A stretch of 63,399 bases of DNA, taken from NCBI GenBank assembly GCA_902530985.1, contig CACACI010000005.1, positions 1 to 63,399 of the forward strand. Reading direction: 5' to 3'. This stretch comes from an uncultured Alphaproteobacteria bacterium. GTDB taxonomy: Bacteria > Pseudomonadota > Alphaproteobacteria > Methylaequorales > Methylaequoraceae. How positions within the stretch are numbered: position 1 is the first letter of the stretch; every line of letters starts with the position of its first letter. Below are positions 39,016-49,522 of the stretch, piece after piece. The notes below the pieces were generated by a model that saw only the letters and a list, made by a program, of their open reading frames with translations, was not told the DNA's origin and did no database searches. The position numbers and the translations under genes were made by a program.

Positions 39016-39509
39016 TTTAATAATACTTCAAGTTTGGCTTTTGCCATCTTTTTTTCTAAATTTTGAACAGCAGCATATTCATTACTGAGTCTATTAAGTG
39101 CAGTTAGGTATATTTGTCTTTCTGAATATGATTGTTGTTCAAGTGAATCTTCTTTTTTATGAAGGTCCCTTACCACTTCTGCAATTAATACAGGGTCACC
39201 ACTGTTTATGTTTTTTTCGTATTCCTTTGCTCTTTTTATCCACATATCTTTTTTTACTGCTGGCTTTTCTATCAAAACATCTAAAGCTTTTGAAAGTCTA
39301 TTTTTATTACTTAGTTTTCTTAGTCCTGAGCTAGCAGCTTTGTCTTTAGGTATCCTTAACTTCATTTTATCTTGTTTGAAATTTATGAGGATGAAGTTTT
39401 GTATTGCACCATCTACATCGTAGGTATCAAAATTCTCAATCTCGCCCACCCCATAAGTTGGGTAAACTACTAAATCTCCAATACCTAATTCCAATTCTTT
39501 TTTTGCCAA
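39009..39509 (-). CDS. carD: CarD/CdnL-family RNA polymerase-binding regulator
   Basis: This 166-residue protein has the Tudor-like RNAP-interaction domain at the start (GIGDLVVYPTYGVGEIENFD) and a helical C-terminal DNA-binding domain (RAKEYEKNINSGDPVLIAEVVRDLHKKE). CarD/CdnL proteins stabilise open complexes at housekeeping and rRNA promoters. Position beside fdxA and the SUV3-type helicase is a common alphaproteobacterial order. It ends inside the 3' end of the convergent M48 gene. Confidence 0.92.
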   Translation of the reverse strand: MAKKELELGIGDLVVYPTYGVGEIENFDTYDVDGAIQNFILINFKQDKMKLRIPKDKAASSGLRKLSNKNRLSKALDVLIEKPAVKKDMWIKRAKEYEKNINSGDPVLIAEVVRDLHKKEDSLEQQSYSERQIYLTALNRLSNEYAAVQNLEKKMAKAKLEVLLNQ

Positions 39510-39576
39510 AAGCTTCTCCAGTAAAATTTAACTTGTGAATTATATATTAAAAAAAATAAAATTTAAAGATAAATTA

Positions 39577-39915
39577 TTATGTACCTTTTCCTGGATTAGG
39601 ACTGAAATGGTCTTTAAATTTGTTTTTGACTTCTTTCCATTTTTCTCGATCTTCAGGAGGGGTCCCCATTTTGTTGATATTTGGCCATTTTTCAGCATAT
39701 TCTTGGTTTATATCAATCCATTTTTTGGCATCTTCACCTGAATCATCACTAATTGCCTCTACTGGACATTCTGGCTCACAAACACCACAATCAATGCATT
39801 CATCAGGATGAATCACAAGCATGTTCTCTCCTTCATAAAAGCAGTCAACTGGGCACACTTCTACACAATCCATATATTTACATTTTACACATGAATCTTT
39901 TACAATATATGTCAT
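39577..39915 (-). CDS. fdxA: Seven-iron ferredoxin
   Basis: This 112-residue ferredoxin has Cys9, Cys17 and Cys50 for a [3Fe-4S] cluster and Cys21, Cys40, Cys43 and Cys46 for a [4Fe-4S] cluster ([32 protein letters not shown]). The C-terminal tail [20 protein letters not shown] is typical of the Azotobacter-type FdxA family. It carries electrons in the cytoplasm. It lies between carD and the helicase on the same strand. Confidence 0.95.
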   Translation of the reverse strand: MTYIVKDSCVKCKYMDCVEVCPVDCFYEGENMLVIHPDECIDCGVCEPECPVEAISDDSGEDAKKWIDINQEYAEKWPNINKMGTPPEDREKWKEVKNKFKDHFSPNPGKGT

Positions 39916-39966
39916 ATGAAATTATATAGAACAGAAAGCACTCTTATACAAGAAAATTAGATTACA

Positions 39967-42309
39967 TTAGTAAGAATAAAAAATTCCCTTGGAGTTATCA
40001 TAAAAGAATTTTTCAAATTTATTTTTGGCAACAAACAATGGAGTGTGTTTCTTTTTAAAGAAAAAAACTTTCTTAGAGAGTGTTTCATAATAAATATAAT
40101 TAATAAGAAAAATCTTTTTATTAATTTCTAATAAGTAAAAACCGAGTTTTTCATATATTAATTCTTTTTGTTTGTTTTTTTTATTTGTTGTCAAACGAAA
40201 AATTTTTTCTGATATAAAACTCTCTAAATTGTATCTAAAATGGACATTTAACAACATTTGTTTCAAAAAACCTAATTCGTTTGTTTTAAAATAAAAAAAT
40301 TTAATTCCAACTTTTAGTCCCATTGATTTATATTTTTTTATCTCCAAAGTGCTGAGCTTTTTATAAAAATAATCAACAACTTTTCTTTCACAATGTCCAA
40401 GTTTTTCAAGTAAACAAAAATTTAAAGCTCTCGCCTCTTTTGACATATCTTTGAAGTTTTTTATCTTTTCAATAAAAGGCATTTCTTTATTAATTGAGAA
40501 TATGAAAAAATTTTTAATTTTTAATATTATTTCTTTCTCAAATTTTTGAAATTGCCTATCTAAAAAAACATTAATTTTTGGATTTAGAATGTTCTTGTCT
40601 TTGTTAAACTTTCCAATTAAATCCTCATTCCAATAAATCAAACCATCAATTGTAAAATTTAAAGAGTTGAAAGATGAAACAATAAATTTATCTTTTATTA
40701 TGTAACTGATCTCATTTAATTTACTATTTAAAATTTTATTATTAAAAATATTCTTACTTTTCTTGAAACTATCATTTATTTTAAAACGAAACCCATTAAA
40801 ACATCCAATCTTTTCCTTACCAAAAAAAATATTTTTTTCTTCTAATCTAAAAATTTTATTTTTTTGAATTAGTTTGTTTGATTTTACTAATTCAATGTTC
40901 TTCAATTCGCCTATGAACTGAGATATAAGTTCTTCATGAAGTTTGATAGATAATTTTAACTCTAATTTTTTCACTTCAGATTGGAATCTATCATCACTTT
41001 CTAACCATTTACTTTTGAAAGAAATAAATGACCATATTCTAACTTGAGAAATCTTGTAGTTTAATTCGGCTATTTTATTTGTCTTCCTCTTAATATCGTT
41101 GAGGTTTTTTCTTACCCATTCATCAGGTATTTTTTTTTCTTTACTTATAAGATAATGAAAGATTATTTTTAAAAAACGAGAATGATACTCATCTAAATTC
41201 TTAGAATAATCTGGTATACCACAGACTTCCCAGAGTTTTTCTAGATCTATACTTTTTCTAGAGTTTCTTTTTATACTCTTATCATTAAGGAATATTCTAA
41301 GATACCTATGATCACTAGCATTTTTTTTTAGATTTAAATAATCTTCTTTTGGTTTTTCAGATAAACAATCTAAAAGAATTTTTGGTGACCGAAAGTTAAG
41401 TTTGTTATTCCTCCAGAAAATTCTTTTAATTTCAGTATATTCATAATTCTCTACAAAATTCACTATTTCTGTATTTAATTTTTTTAGTTCACCAGTTGTT
41501 CCAAAAAATCCATCATTACTGTACCTTCCCGCTCTACCAGCAATCTGCGAGACCTCATCTGGTTTAAGAAACCTTTCATCAAAACCATCAAATTTTTTTA
41601 TACTAGAAAAAAAAATATTTTTTATATTTAAGTTCAATCCCATACCTATGGCATCAGTTGCAACAATATAATCAACTTTTTCATCTTCAAATAATTTAAC
41701 CTGTGCATTTCTTACATCTGGTGATAAAGCACCTAAAACAATAGAAACACCTCCATGAGATTGTTTTATTTTATTAGCTATTTCGTATACATCGATTTGT
41801 GAGAAAGCAATTATAGCTGTTCTTTTTGGAAGCCTAGTTAAATTTTTATAACCTATGTAAGATAATTTTGATAATCTTGGTTTATTATATATCATGATCT
41901 TAGGGTAAATTTTTCTTAGAATATTCTCAATACTTCTGGATCCCAGAAATAATGTTTCTTTAACACCTTTTTTGTTGAGAATTTTTTCAGTAAAAATATA
42001 CCCTCTATCATAATCTGATGCCATTTGCACTTCATCAATGGCAACGAATTCGAAGATTAAGTTTTCTGGAATAGATTCAACTGTACAAAAGAAATATCTT
42101 GCATTTGCTGGTATAATTTTTTCTTCTCCTGTAATCAAAGCTACTGAATCTTTTGGTAGAAATTTTCTTGCTAATTCAAAATTTTCTCTAGCCAAAAGTC
42201 TTAATGGGAAACCTATAACACCCGACTTATATTTGAATAGTTTTTGTATTGCATTATAAGTTTTTCCAGTATTTGTAGGTCCCAGAAATGCTGAAATTTT
42301 TTTTTCCAT
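39967..42309 (-). CDS. SUV3-type DEAD/DEAH helicase
   Basis: This 780-residue SF2 helicase has Walker A GPTNTGKT (10-17), a DEVQ box (VAIDEVQMASD), an IAFSQIDVYEIA strand-exchange region and motif VI QIAGRAGRY. The N-terminal half resembles mitochondrial SUV3 RNA helicase. The C-terminal 350 residues are Lys-rich, poorly conserved and may bind nucleic acid. The family is widespread in alphaproteobacteria next to fdxA. An RNA-processing role is inferred from homology. Confidence 0.87.
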   Translation of the reverse strand: MEKKISAFLGPTNTGKTYNAIQKLFKYKSGVIGFPLRLLARENFELARKFLPKDSVALITGEEKIIPANARYFFCTVESIPENLIFEFVAIDEVQMASDYDRGYIFTEKILNKKGVKETLFLGSRSIENILRKIYPKIMIYNKPRLSKLSYIGYKNLTRLPKRTAIIAFSQIDVYEIANKIKQSHGGVSIVLGALSPDVRNAQVKLFEDEKVDYIVATDAIGMGLNLNIKNIFFSSIKKFDGFDERFLKPDEVSQIAGRAGRYSNDGFFGTTGELKKLNTEIVNFVENYEYTEIKRIFWRNNKLNFRSPKILLDCLSEKPKEDYLNLKKNASDHRYLRIFLNDKSIKRNSRKSIDLEKLWEVCGIPDYSKNLDEYHSRFLKIIFHYLISKEKKIPDEWVRKNLNDIKRKTNKIAELNYKISQVRIWSFISFKSKWLESDDRFQSEVKKLELKLSIKLHEELISQFIGELKNIELVKSNKLIQKNKIFRLEEKNIFFGKEKIGCFNGFRFKINDSFKKSKNIFNNKILNSKLNEISYIIKDKFIVSSFNSLNFTIDGLIYWNEDLIGKFNKDKNILNPKINVFLDRQFQKFEKEIILKIKNFFIFSINKEMPFIEKIKNFKDMSKEARALNFCLLEKLGHCERKVVDYFYKKLSTLEIKKYKSMGLKVGIKFFYFKTNELGFLKQMLLNVHFRYNLESFISEKIFRLTTNKKNKQKELIYEKLGFYLLEINKKIFLINYIYYETLSKKVFFFKKKHTPLFVAKNKFEKFFYDNSKGIFYSY

Positions 42310-42329
42310 GAAAATCCCAAAATATTAAT

Positions 42330-44933
42330 TCAAATTTTCTTTAAAACATAAGGAAGAATGCCATCGCTTTCAAAATATTTAATTTCATTATCCGTATCAA
42401 TTCTTGAAAGCACTTCTAATACAACTGTATCACCATTTTTACGAGTTACTTTGATATTTTTTTTTATATTTGGTGCAACCAAATATTCTCTCAATTTACC
42501 CAAAAAAAATATCTCTTCACCAAAAAATTGATAATTTTCAATGTCATTTTTTAAAAATTGAAGAGGCAATACTCCCATCCCAACTAGATTAGATCTATGA
42601 ATTCTCTCAAAACTTTCTGCAATAACAGCTTTAATACCCAATAACTTTGTTCCTTTTGCAGCCCAATCTCTTGATGACCCTGTGCCATATTCCTTACCTG
42701 CAACTACAATCAAAGGTACCCTTTCTTCACTGTATTTTTTTGCTACATCATAAATTTCTCCCTCAGATTTTGTTGGGAAATGTTTTGTGTAACCTCCAAG
42801 TTTATTTACTAACTTATTTTTGATTCTGATATTAGCAAATGTGCCTCTGGTCATTATTTCATGATTTCCTCTTCTTGCTCCAAAAGAATTAAATTCATTT
42901 ACTTTAATCTGTCTATCTTTCAAATACTTTCCTGCTGAACTTTCCTCCTTTATTACGCCAGCTGGAGATATATGATCTGTAGTAATAGAATCTCCTAAGA
43001 TAATAAGTGGGCGCGCTTTTATATCTATATCCAAGTCATTTTTTTCATTGTCAAGAAATGGTGGTTTTTTTATATAGGTCGATGATAATGACCATTCATA
43101 TGTTGATGAATTCTTAACACTTAAATTCTCCCATTCTTTATCACCTTTAAATATTGTTGAATAATTCTTTTTATAAAAATCTCTTTTTACTGTTTTCTTC
43201 AAAATGCTCTCTACTTCTAATCGAGATGGCCATAGATCTTTAAGAAAAATCTTTTTTCCTTTTAAAATATTTATTGGATCATTTTGAATATCTAAATCGA
43301 CTCTCCCAGCAAGTGCATATAAAATAACTAAAGGTGGAGAAGCTAAGAAATTTGATTTGATATGTGGGTGGATTCGTCCTTCAAAATTTCTGTTTCCAGA
43401 TATTACGCTACAAACATTAAGATTTTTCTCAAGAATTGTATCACTAACTTTTTTATCAAGAGGACCAGAATTACCTATACAAGTGGTGCATCCATAACCA
43501 ATTATATTAAATCCTAATTGATTTAAATATTTGATAAGTCTTGATTCTTTAAGATATTTATCAACCACTTTACTTCCAGGAGCAAATGACGTCTTTACCC
43601 ACCAAGGGACCTGAAGTCCAAGTTCTATAGCTTTTTTTGCAATCAGACCTGCCATTATAATTACTGATGGATTAGATGTATTTGTACAACTGGTTATTGC
43701 TGCAATACAAACTTTTCCATGAGTCAGTTTTTTGGAATCTTGTTTATAATTTTTCTCTTCTTTTTCTAAGTTTTCCAAAAATGTTTTTGGTACATTAACA
43801 AGATCTATTTTATCTTGAGGCCTCTTAGGACCAGAAACACATGGCTCTATTAAATCTAAATTAATGTTTAAATTTTCATCATAATTTATTTCTTCTGATC
43901 CCTTATACCATATCTCTTGTTCTTTAGCATATTTTTCAATGATTCTAATATGATTAGAATCTCTTCCTGTGATTTTTAAATATTCAAGTGTTTCTTGATC
44001 AATTGGAAAAATTCCGCAAGTTGCACCATATTCTGGAGCCATATTTGAAATTGTAGATCGTTCTGATAAATTTAGCGTATTAAGACCTTCACCATAAAAT
44101 TCAACAAATTTTCCCACAACATTTAATTTTCTTAATTTCTCTGTAATGCTTAAAACTAAATCTGTGGCTGTAAGGCCATCTTTAAGTTTTCCTGATAATT
44201 TCACACCTACAACTTTTGGAAGTTGCATTGAAATAGGTTGGCCTAACATGACAGCTTCAGCTTCTATTCCTCCTACACCCCAACCTAAAACTGACAATGC
44301 ATTTACCATAGTCGTATGACTATCAGTTCCAACAACTGAGTCCATAAATAGTAATCTATTCTTTTTTTGGACGATTTGCGCTAAAAACTCAATGTTAATT
44401 TGATGACAAATTCCTGAGCCAGGTGGAAAAACCAAAAAATTTTTAAGAGATCCTTGAGCCCATTTTAATAATTTGTATCTCTCAGAGTTTCTTTCATACT
44501 CTTTTTTAACATTATAGACCAAAGAATCTTCTCTTGAAAAACTATCAACATTTATCGAATGATCTATTACCAAACTTACTGGTACAACTGGATTAATCTT
44601 CTCAGGGTCATTTCCTTGACTCTTAATTTTATCTCGCATAGCCGCCAGATCAGCAACTGCAGGAACTCCGGTATAATCCTGCATTAGGACTCTACTTGGA
44701 GAAAAGAGAATTTCATTGCCAACCTTTTGATCAATCACATTTTTTAAGTCATGTAATTCAATACCCAGGCAATCTATTTTTCTAATTAAATTTTCCAGAA
44801 GAATTCTGTAGGAGAATGGCAACTTACTTAAGTCAAAATTTAATTTTGTTTGAGCCTTCTTTAAGCTCACAAATTCATAACTTAACTTATCAAGTTTTAT
44901 GTGGTCTATAAAATTTGTGGTTGTTAGATTCAT
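42330..44933 (-). CDS. acnA: Aconitate hydratase A
   Basis: This 867-residue aconitase isomerises citrate to isocitrate in the TCA cycle. It has the cluster-ligand segments SCTNTSNPSV and GCTTCIGNSGP, VGTDSHTTM and VAGKEYGTGSSRDWAAKG, in the order of the AcnA/IRP1 branch. It is divergent from ccmA with only 36 nt between, so the two promoters must overlap. The acnA-ccm order is common in alphaproteobacteria. Confidence 0.96.
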   Translation of the reverse strand: MNLTTTNFIDHIKLDKLSYEFVSLKKAQTKLNFDLSKLPFSYRILLENLIRKIDCLGIELHDLKNVIDQKVGNEILFSPSRVLMQDYTGVPAVADLAAMRDKIKSQGNDPEKINPVVPVSLVIDHSINVDSFSREDSLVYNVKKEYERNSERYKLLKWAQGSLKNFLVFPPGSGICHQINIEFLAQIVQKKNRLLFMDSVVGTDSHTTMVNALSVLGWGVGGIEAEAVMLGQPISMQLPKVVGVKLSGKLKDGLTATDLVLSITEKLRKLNVVGKFVEFYGEGLNTLNLSERSTISNMAPEYGATCGIFPIDQETLEYLKITGRDSNHIRIIEKYAKEQEIWYKGSEEINYDENLNINLDLIEPCVSGPKRPQDKIDLVNVPKTFLENLEKEEKNYKQDSKKLTHGKVCIAAITSCTNTSNPSVIIMAGLIAKKAIELGLQVPWWVKTSFAPGSKVVDKYLKESRLIKYLNQLGFNIIGYGCTTCIGNSGPLDKKVSDTILEKNLNVCSVISGNRNFEGRIHPHIKSNFLASPPLVILYALAGRVDLDIQNDPINILKGKKIFLKDLWPSRLEVESILKKTVKRDFYKKNYSTIFKGDKEWENLSVKNSSTYEWSLSSTYIKKPPFLDNEKNDLDIDIKARPLIILGDSITTDHISPAGVIKEESSAGKYLKDRQIKVNEFNSFGARRGNHEIMTRGTFANIRIKNKLVNKLGGYTKHFPTKSEGEIYDVAKKYSEERVPLIVVAGKEYGTGSSRDWAAKGTKLLGIKAVIAESFERIHRSNLVGMGVLPLQFLKNDIENYQFFGEEIFFLGKLREYLVAPNIKKNIKVTRKNGDTVVLEVLSRIDTDNEIKYFESDGILPYVLKKI

Positions 44934-44969
44934 TTTCTTCTCTAATGTTTATAATAAAGGTTTTTTTCC

Positions 44970-45635
44970 ATGGTCTTAGAAATTATATCAGTTTACTTTT
45001 ATAGAAATAAAAAATTAATTTTTGATAATTTTAATTTAAAACTTAAAAAATCTCAAATAATGATTTTGATAGGAAGTAATGGAGCAGGAAAAAGTACTCT
45101 TTTTGATATAATTGTTGGGATATTAGAACCTAATAATGGAATTATAAAGCTTGATAATATAATGATTGAAGAATTGAGCGCTAAAAAAAGAAAAATGTTT
45201 ACCTATCTTCCTCATAAAGACTCCCTAAAAGACAACCTTACTATCGAGGAAAATCTTATTTCATGGATTAATATATCCGGCAACATTTTAAATAAAGATC
45301 AAATAAATAGATCACTTGAATATTACCAACTCTCAGAATTAAAAAAAAAATTCGTTGCAAATCTATCTCAAGGTCAACGAAAAAAAGTACTTTTAACAAA
45401 ACTAATTCTAGCAAAGACAAAATTATGGCTGCTTGATGAACCCTTTAATGGATTGGATGCCGACTCAATAAAGAAAACAAAAAAATTAATTGAGAATCAT
45501 GCTAAAAATGGAGGATCAACTCTTCTATCGAATCATCTTGATTTAAGTATAAAAAATTCAAAAAAAATTTTTCTTCAACCCATAAAAAAATCCAGAGATA
45601 TTGTTAAATTTGAAACTTGGGATGACATTCGATGA
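44970..45635 (+). CDS. ccmA: Heme exporter ATPase CcmA
   Basis: This 221-residue ABC ATPase has Walker A GSNGAGKS (35-42), the signature LSQGQRKKV and Walker B LWLLDEPFNGLD. With CcmB it powers release of holo-CcmE from the CcmC complex in cytochrome c maturation system I. It is the first gene of a nine-gene operon and overlaps ccmB by 4 nt (ATGA). Confidence 0.93.
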   Translation: MVLEIISVYFYRNKKLIFDNFNLKLKKSQIMILIGSNGAGKSTLFDIIVGILEPNNGIIKLDNIMIEELSAKKRKMFTYLPHKDSLKDNLTIEENLISWINISGNILNKDQINRSLEYYQLSELKKKFVANLSQGQRKKVLLTKLILAKTKLWLLDEPFNGLDADSIKKTKKLIENHAKNGGSTLLSNHLDLSIKNSKKIFLQPIKKSRDIVKFETWDDIR

Positions 45636-46300
45636 AATCTGATTTTTACATACTTATGTCAAGAGAAATTAGTATTGGGATAAAAAATTTTTTTGTTTTG
45701 TATACTTTTGCATCATTTTTTATCATATCTATTTTGATATTTGTTTTTGCAATTGGTTCAGATTTAATTGCAAAAAATAATATTTATGAACCTATAATCT
45801 GGGTTTTGTTAATTTTTTCTGTGATGCTAGTTTCAGAAAACTTTGTAAGCAACGATTGTAATGATGGCAGTTTGAAAGAACTTCAGTTTCTTGGTTACAA
45901 CGAAGAATTAATAATCTTATGTAAGAGTATTACCATGTGGATAATGATACTTCTTCCAATGATAGCTTTGATGCCAATAGTTTCTATATTTTTTAAAATT
46001 GATTATGTTGATATTTTTTATCTTTTTATTAATTTTCTTTTTGCCACTCCCAGCTTAGTTCTACTTTCACTCGTATCATCTCTATTTTCAATGCAGCTTA
46101 AAAGAAACAAAATTATTCAATTTATTATAATCCTTCCTTTTTATATACCTATTATAATATTTACTTCATCTTCAAAAAAATTTGCTTTAGAAAATAATTT
46201 ATACAACAATAACTTTTTAATTTTAATTGGAATCTTTTTTATTACATTACCATTATGTTTGTATACAAGTAGATTAATTATGAAGGAAATAAATAAATGA
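45632..46300 (+). CDS. ccmB: Heme exporter membrane protein CcmB
   Basis: This 222-residue protein has six hydrophobic segments and the family features VLLIFSVMLVSENFVSNDCNDGSLKELQ and TPSLVLLSLVSSLFSMQLKRN. It forms the membrane part of the CcmAB complex. It overlaps ccmA and ccmC by 4 nt each, indicating one translationally coupled transcript. Confidence 0.92.
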   Translation: MKSDFYILMSREISIGIKNFFVLYTFASFFIISILIFVFAIGSDLIAKNNIYEPIIWVLLIFSVMLVSENFVSNDCNDGSLKELQFLGYNEELIILCKSITMWIMILLPMIALMPIVSIFFKIDYVDIFYLFINFLFATPSLVLLSLVSSLFSMQLKRNKIIQFIIILPFYIPIIIFTSSSKKFALENNLYNNNFLILIGIFFITLPLCLYTSRLIMKEINK

Positions 46301-47016
46301 TTTTTAAATTTGCAAATCCATTAAAATTTCAAAGATTTACAAAACAAATTCAACCATTTGCTCTGAGCCTTTCTATTATATTTTTATTTTTTGGTCTGTT
46401 TTTTGGTTTCTTTAGAAGCCCACCAGACTATCTCCAAGGTGAAACAGTCAGAATTATGTACATACATGTACCATGTGCTTGGTTTTCTTTAATGATATAT
46501 TCCGTAATAGCAATGTGTAGCATTTTTTCAATTGCTTTTAAGCATACGCTTGCAGATATTATATCTAGATCATGTGCTCCGATAGGCGCTTGTTTCACTT
46601 TAGCAACTCTTGTGACTGGTTCAATCTGGGGAAAACCTACGTGGGGTACATGGTGGGTATGGGATGCTAGACTAACTTCTGAGTTAATATTACTAATTTT
46701 CTACATTAGTTTAATAATAATTAATAATGCCTATGAGAATAAAGAAAAAGGGGATAGATACGCTGCAATATTGGCAATTATTGGAATTATAAACTTACCA
46801 ATAATCAAATGGTCCGTAGATTGGTGGAGTACACTTCACCAACCAGCTAGTATTTCAAAACTTTCATCCCCATCTATAGATAACTCCATGTTAGTACCAT
46901 TATTTATTATGACCTTTTCTCTCTTCTTTTTCTTTATTTCAGTTCTTTTGTTAAGAATTAGAGGTGAAATTATACAAAGAAAAATAGATGTAATTAAATT
47001 TAGCCATGTAAGATAA
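46297..47016 (+). CDS. ccmC: Heme-handling protein CcmC
   Basis: This 239-residue six-helix protein carries the tryptophan-rich WWD motif (WGTWWVWDARLTSE, 116-129) and the periplasmic histidines in MYIHVPCAWF (His57) and STLHQPAS that hold heme. It loads heme covalently onto CcmE. It shares one base with the ccmD start (TAATG). Confidence 0.95.
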   Translation: MIFKFANPLKFQRFTKQIQPFALSLSIIFLFFGLFFGFFRSPPDYLQGETVRIMYIHVPCAWFSLMIYSVIAMCSIFSIAFKHTLADIISRSCAPIGACFTLATLVTGSIWGKPTWGTWWVWDARLTSELILLIFYISLIIINNAYENKEKGDRYAAILAIIGIINLPIIKWSVDWWSTLHQPASISKLSSPSIDNSMLVPLFIMTFSLFFFFISVLLLRIRGEIIQRKIDVIKFSHVR

Positions 47017-47186
47017 TGAATTATTTTTTAAATTTTATAAATTCTGATGCTCACTTTTCATATGTTTTCTCTTCATATTGTATTGTATTCTTAATTCTTT
47101 TGCTTATCTTCATGTTTAGTCTGATTAAAACTAAAAAACTTGAAAAAGAATATACTGTCCTTTCTAAAAATGAAGAAAAAAAATAA
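47016..47186 (+). CDS. ccmD: CcmD small membrane protein
   Basis: This 56-residue gene has a start overlapping the ccmC stop (TAATG) and an end overlapping ccmE by 17 nt. The protein has a periplasmic short start, one transmembrane helix (about 20-36) and a basic cytoplasmic tail (IKTKKLEKEY), as expected for CcmD, which helps release holo-CcmE. Sequence similarity in this family is weak, so the call depends on position, size and topology. Confidence 0.87.
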   Translation: MNYFLNFINSDAHFSYVFSSYCIVFLILLLIFMFSLIKTKKLEKEYTVLSKNEEKK

Positions 47187-47625
47187 AAGATTACTTAATA
47201 TTTTAGTGTATTTAATGCTTTTTACTATTGGGTGTTTAATCCTTTTAATGAATTTAAGAGACAATTTAGTCTTTTTTTACTCTCCTTCAGAAGTTTTCCA
47301 GAAAAATCTTGATCCCACAAATAAAATCAGAGTTGGTGGAATGGTTAAAAAAACAAGTTTAAAAAAAGAAGTTAAAAAAATAAAAGGAAGAAGCCTGGAA
47401 CAAATTTCTTTTGTAATTACTGATTTCAATAATGAAATTAAAGTTTCTTATATTGGCATACTTCCTGATTTATTTAAAGAAGGTCAAGGGGTAGTTGTAG
47501 AGGGTTTTATTACTAGTAATGGAATGTTTAATGCAAAAACTGTTCTAGCAAAACATGATGAAAATTATATGCCTCCGGAAATTAAAGATATTAAATCAAT
47601 TAAGGAAAATAATAATGGTATCTGA
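47170..47625 (+). CDS. ccmE: Heme chaperone CcmE
   Basis: The 151-residue form starts at the ATG at 47170, inside the end of ccmD; an upstream TTG at 47140 would add ten residues without support. One membrane anchor (about 9-27) is followed by an OB-fold domain. The heme-binding His129 lies in KHDENYMPPE, the classical H-x-x-x-Y motif, with Tyr133. It carries heme from CcmC to the CcmF lyase. It overlaps ccmF by 11 nt. Confidence 0.95.
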   Translation: MKKKNKRLLNILVYLMLFTIGCLILLMNLRDNLVFFYSPSEVFQKNLDPTNKIRVGGMVKKTSLKKEVKKIKGRSLEQISFVITDFNNEIKVSYIGILPDLFKEGQGVVVEGFITSNGMFNAKTVLAKHDENYMPPEIKDIKSIKENNNGI

Positions 47626-49522
47626 GATAGGTTTTTTATTTCTAACAATTGTTTTAGTCATATCAAGTTTTAGTTTCTTTCAACTTTTAATATCAGGAAC
47701 TAATTATTCTACAGACTTTTTTAATCAAATAAAATTAAGTAATTTAATCTTTGTTCTCACCCTTTTTTCTTTTATTTGCCTTACATATTCTTTTGCTATC
47801 TCTGATTTTACTTTAAATGTCATTGCTAGCAATTCAAATAGTCAACTACCAATTATTTATAAGCTAACAGGTGTATGGGGGAATCACGAGGGTTCAATTC
47901 TCCTTTGGTTATTAGTAATGACATTCTTTGGATTCATATTTTCGAAGAATAATCTAGCTTCGCATTATTTCAAAAATGATGTATTAAAAATTCAGAATAG
48001 TCTCTGTTTCCTTATTACATCATTTATCGTTTTTACTTCTAACCCTTTTGAAAAAACATATCCACCACCAGTTGAAGGGGGTGATCTTAATCCACTTTTA
48101 CAGGACCCTGGCCTAGTAATACACCCTCCTTTTCTGTATATAGGCTATGTAGGATTTTCTATTATTTATTCTATATCAGTTGCAGGATTATCAAATCAAA
48201 AAAAAGAACTCTTTATAGATGTTTTAAAGCCTTGGGTTTTCATTTCATGGATTTTTTTAACCTGCGGAATAGGTTTAGGAAGTTGGTGGGCATATTATGA
48301 ATTAGGTTGGGGAGGCTTTTGGTTTTGGGATCCTGTGGAAAATGCATCTTTATTGCCTTGGCTAACAGCGTCTGCTCTTTTACATACAATTGTTATAGCA
48401 GCTAAAAAGAAAATTCTTATAAATTGGACTATAATTTTATCTATTCTAACTTTTGTTCTAAGTCTACTTGGAACTTTCCTTGTTAGATCTGGCGTTTTAG
48501 TCTCTGTTCATGCATTTGCAAATGATCCAAAAAGAGGGGTTTATATATTGCTGCTTTTAGCTTTAATTAGTTTTTTTGGAATTTTCAAATATCTTAAAAA
48601 TTATGATGGGCCAACTAACCCCAAACAAATTCACATGATTTCAAGAGAAGGCATGATCTCATTAAATAATATTTTTATGCTCTCATTAACTTTTACTATA
48701 TTGCTTGGCACAATTTACCCGCTATTTTCAAGCGTTCTATTTAACTCTAAAATTTCTGTTGGGGCTCCTTTTTTCAATTCAATATTAATGCCTGTAATGC
48801 TCCCATTTGCAGTTGGAATGATAATAGGGCCCTATGTAAAATGGGGAAAAGATGATTTATTCTTAATATTTAAAAGAGTTCAGACCCTACTTATTTTATT
48901 CTTTTTTATTTCTCTGTTAGTTTGGTATTTGAATTATAAAGATCCAATTTTATCTATTATTTTTATTATTTTGGGGAGTTGGATTATTGCAAGTTCTTTG
49001 TTTGAAATTTTTCAATTTATAAATATTAAGAAAAGAATTTTTAATATACCAAAAAAAATATTTGCTCAAGTACTTGCTCACATGGGGATAGGTTTATTAA
49101 TTATTGGAGCAACTGGTAGCACTGTGATGAAAAAAGAAAAGATACAATTTCAGGAAATAGGTGAGTCAATTAAAATTAAAAACTATGATGTGAAGTTTCT
49201 TGGGATAAAAAAAGTTGAAGGCCCAAACTATTTAAGCCAAATGGGAATATTCAATATAAAAAATAACAATAAAACCGTAAAAATTCTGAAGCCTGAAAAG
49301 AGATTTTACAACTCAGGAAAACAAGTAACAACGGAAGCTGCAATTTATTCAACTCTTCTGGGAGATCTTTATATTGCTATAGGAGATGTTCATCAAAATA
49401 AAAAACAATACACAACAAGAATCTGGTTTAATCCTTTTACAATTTGGATATGGATAGGAGTTTTCTTTCTTGCTTTGGGAGGCCTTTTTTCCTTTTTTAA
49501 TAGTTTGGCTAGAAAAAAATGA
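47615..49522 (+). CDS. ccmF: Heme lyase CcmF
   Basis: The start at 47615 (MVSEIGFLFLTIVLV) opens directly into the first helix; the frame extends 20 codons further into ccmE without support. The 635-residue multi-helix protein has GVWGNHEGSILLW, the WWD domain WGGFWFWDPVENASLLPWL and conserved periplasmic histidines. It joins heme to the CXXCH of apocytochromes. It overlaps ccmE and ccmG. Confidence 0.95.
   Translation: MVSEIGFLFLTIVLVISSFSFFQLLISGTNYSTDFFNQIKLSNLIFVLTLFSFICLTYSFAISDFTLNVIASNSNSQLPIIYKLTGVWGNHEGSILLWLLVMTFFGFIFSKNNLASHYFKNDVLKIQNSLCFLITSFIVFTSNPFEKTYPPPVEGGDLNPLLQDPGLVIHPPFLYIGYVGFSIIYSISVAGLSNQKKELFIDVLKPWVFISWIFLTCGIGLGSWWAYYELGWGGFWFWDPVENASLLPWLTASALLHTIVIAAKKKILINWTIILSILTFVLSLLGTFLVRSGVLVSVHAFANDPKRGVYILLLLALISFFGIFKYLKNYDGPTNPKQIHMISREGMISLNNIFMLSLTFTILLGTIYPLFSSVLFNSKISVGAPFFNSILMPVMLPFAVGMIIGPYVKWGKDDLFLIFKRVQTLLILFFFISLLVWYLNYKDPILSIIFIILGSWIIASSLFEIFQFINIKKRIFNIPKKIFAQVLAHMGIGLLIIGATGSTVMKKEKIQFQEIGESIKIKNYDVKFLGIKKVEGPNYLSQMGIFNIKNNNKTVKILKPEKRFYNSGKQVTTEAAIYSTLLGDLYIAIGDVHQNKKQYTTRIWFNPFTIWIWIGVFFLALGGLFSFFNSLARKK

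Noticed and set aside
47140-47169. TTG start adding ten residues to CcmE
   Set aside because: It lies inside ccmD, has no ribosome site and the ATG at 47170 gives the normal CcmE length.
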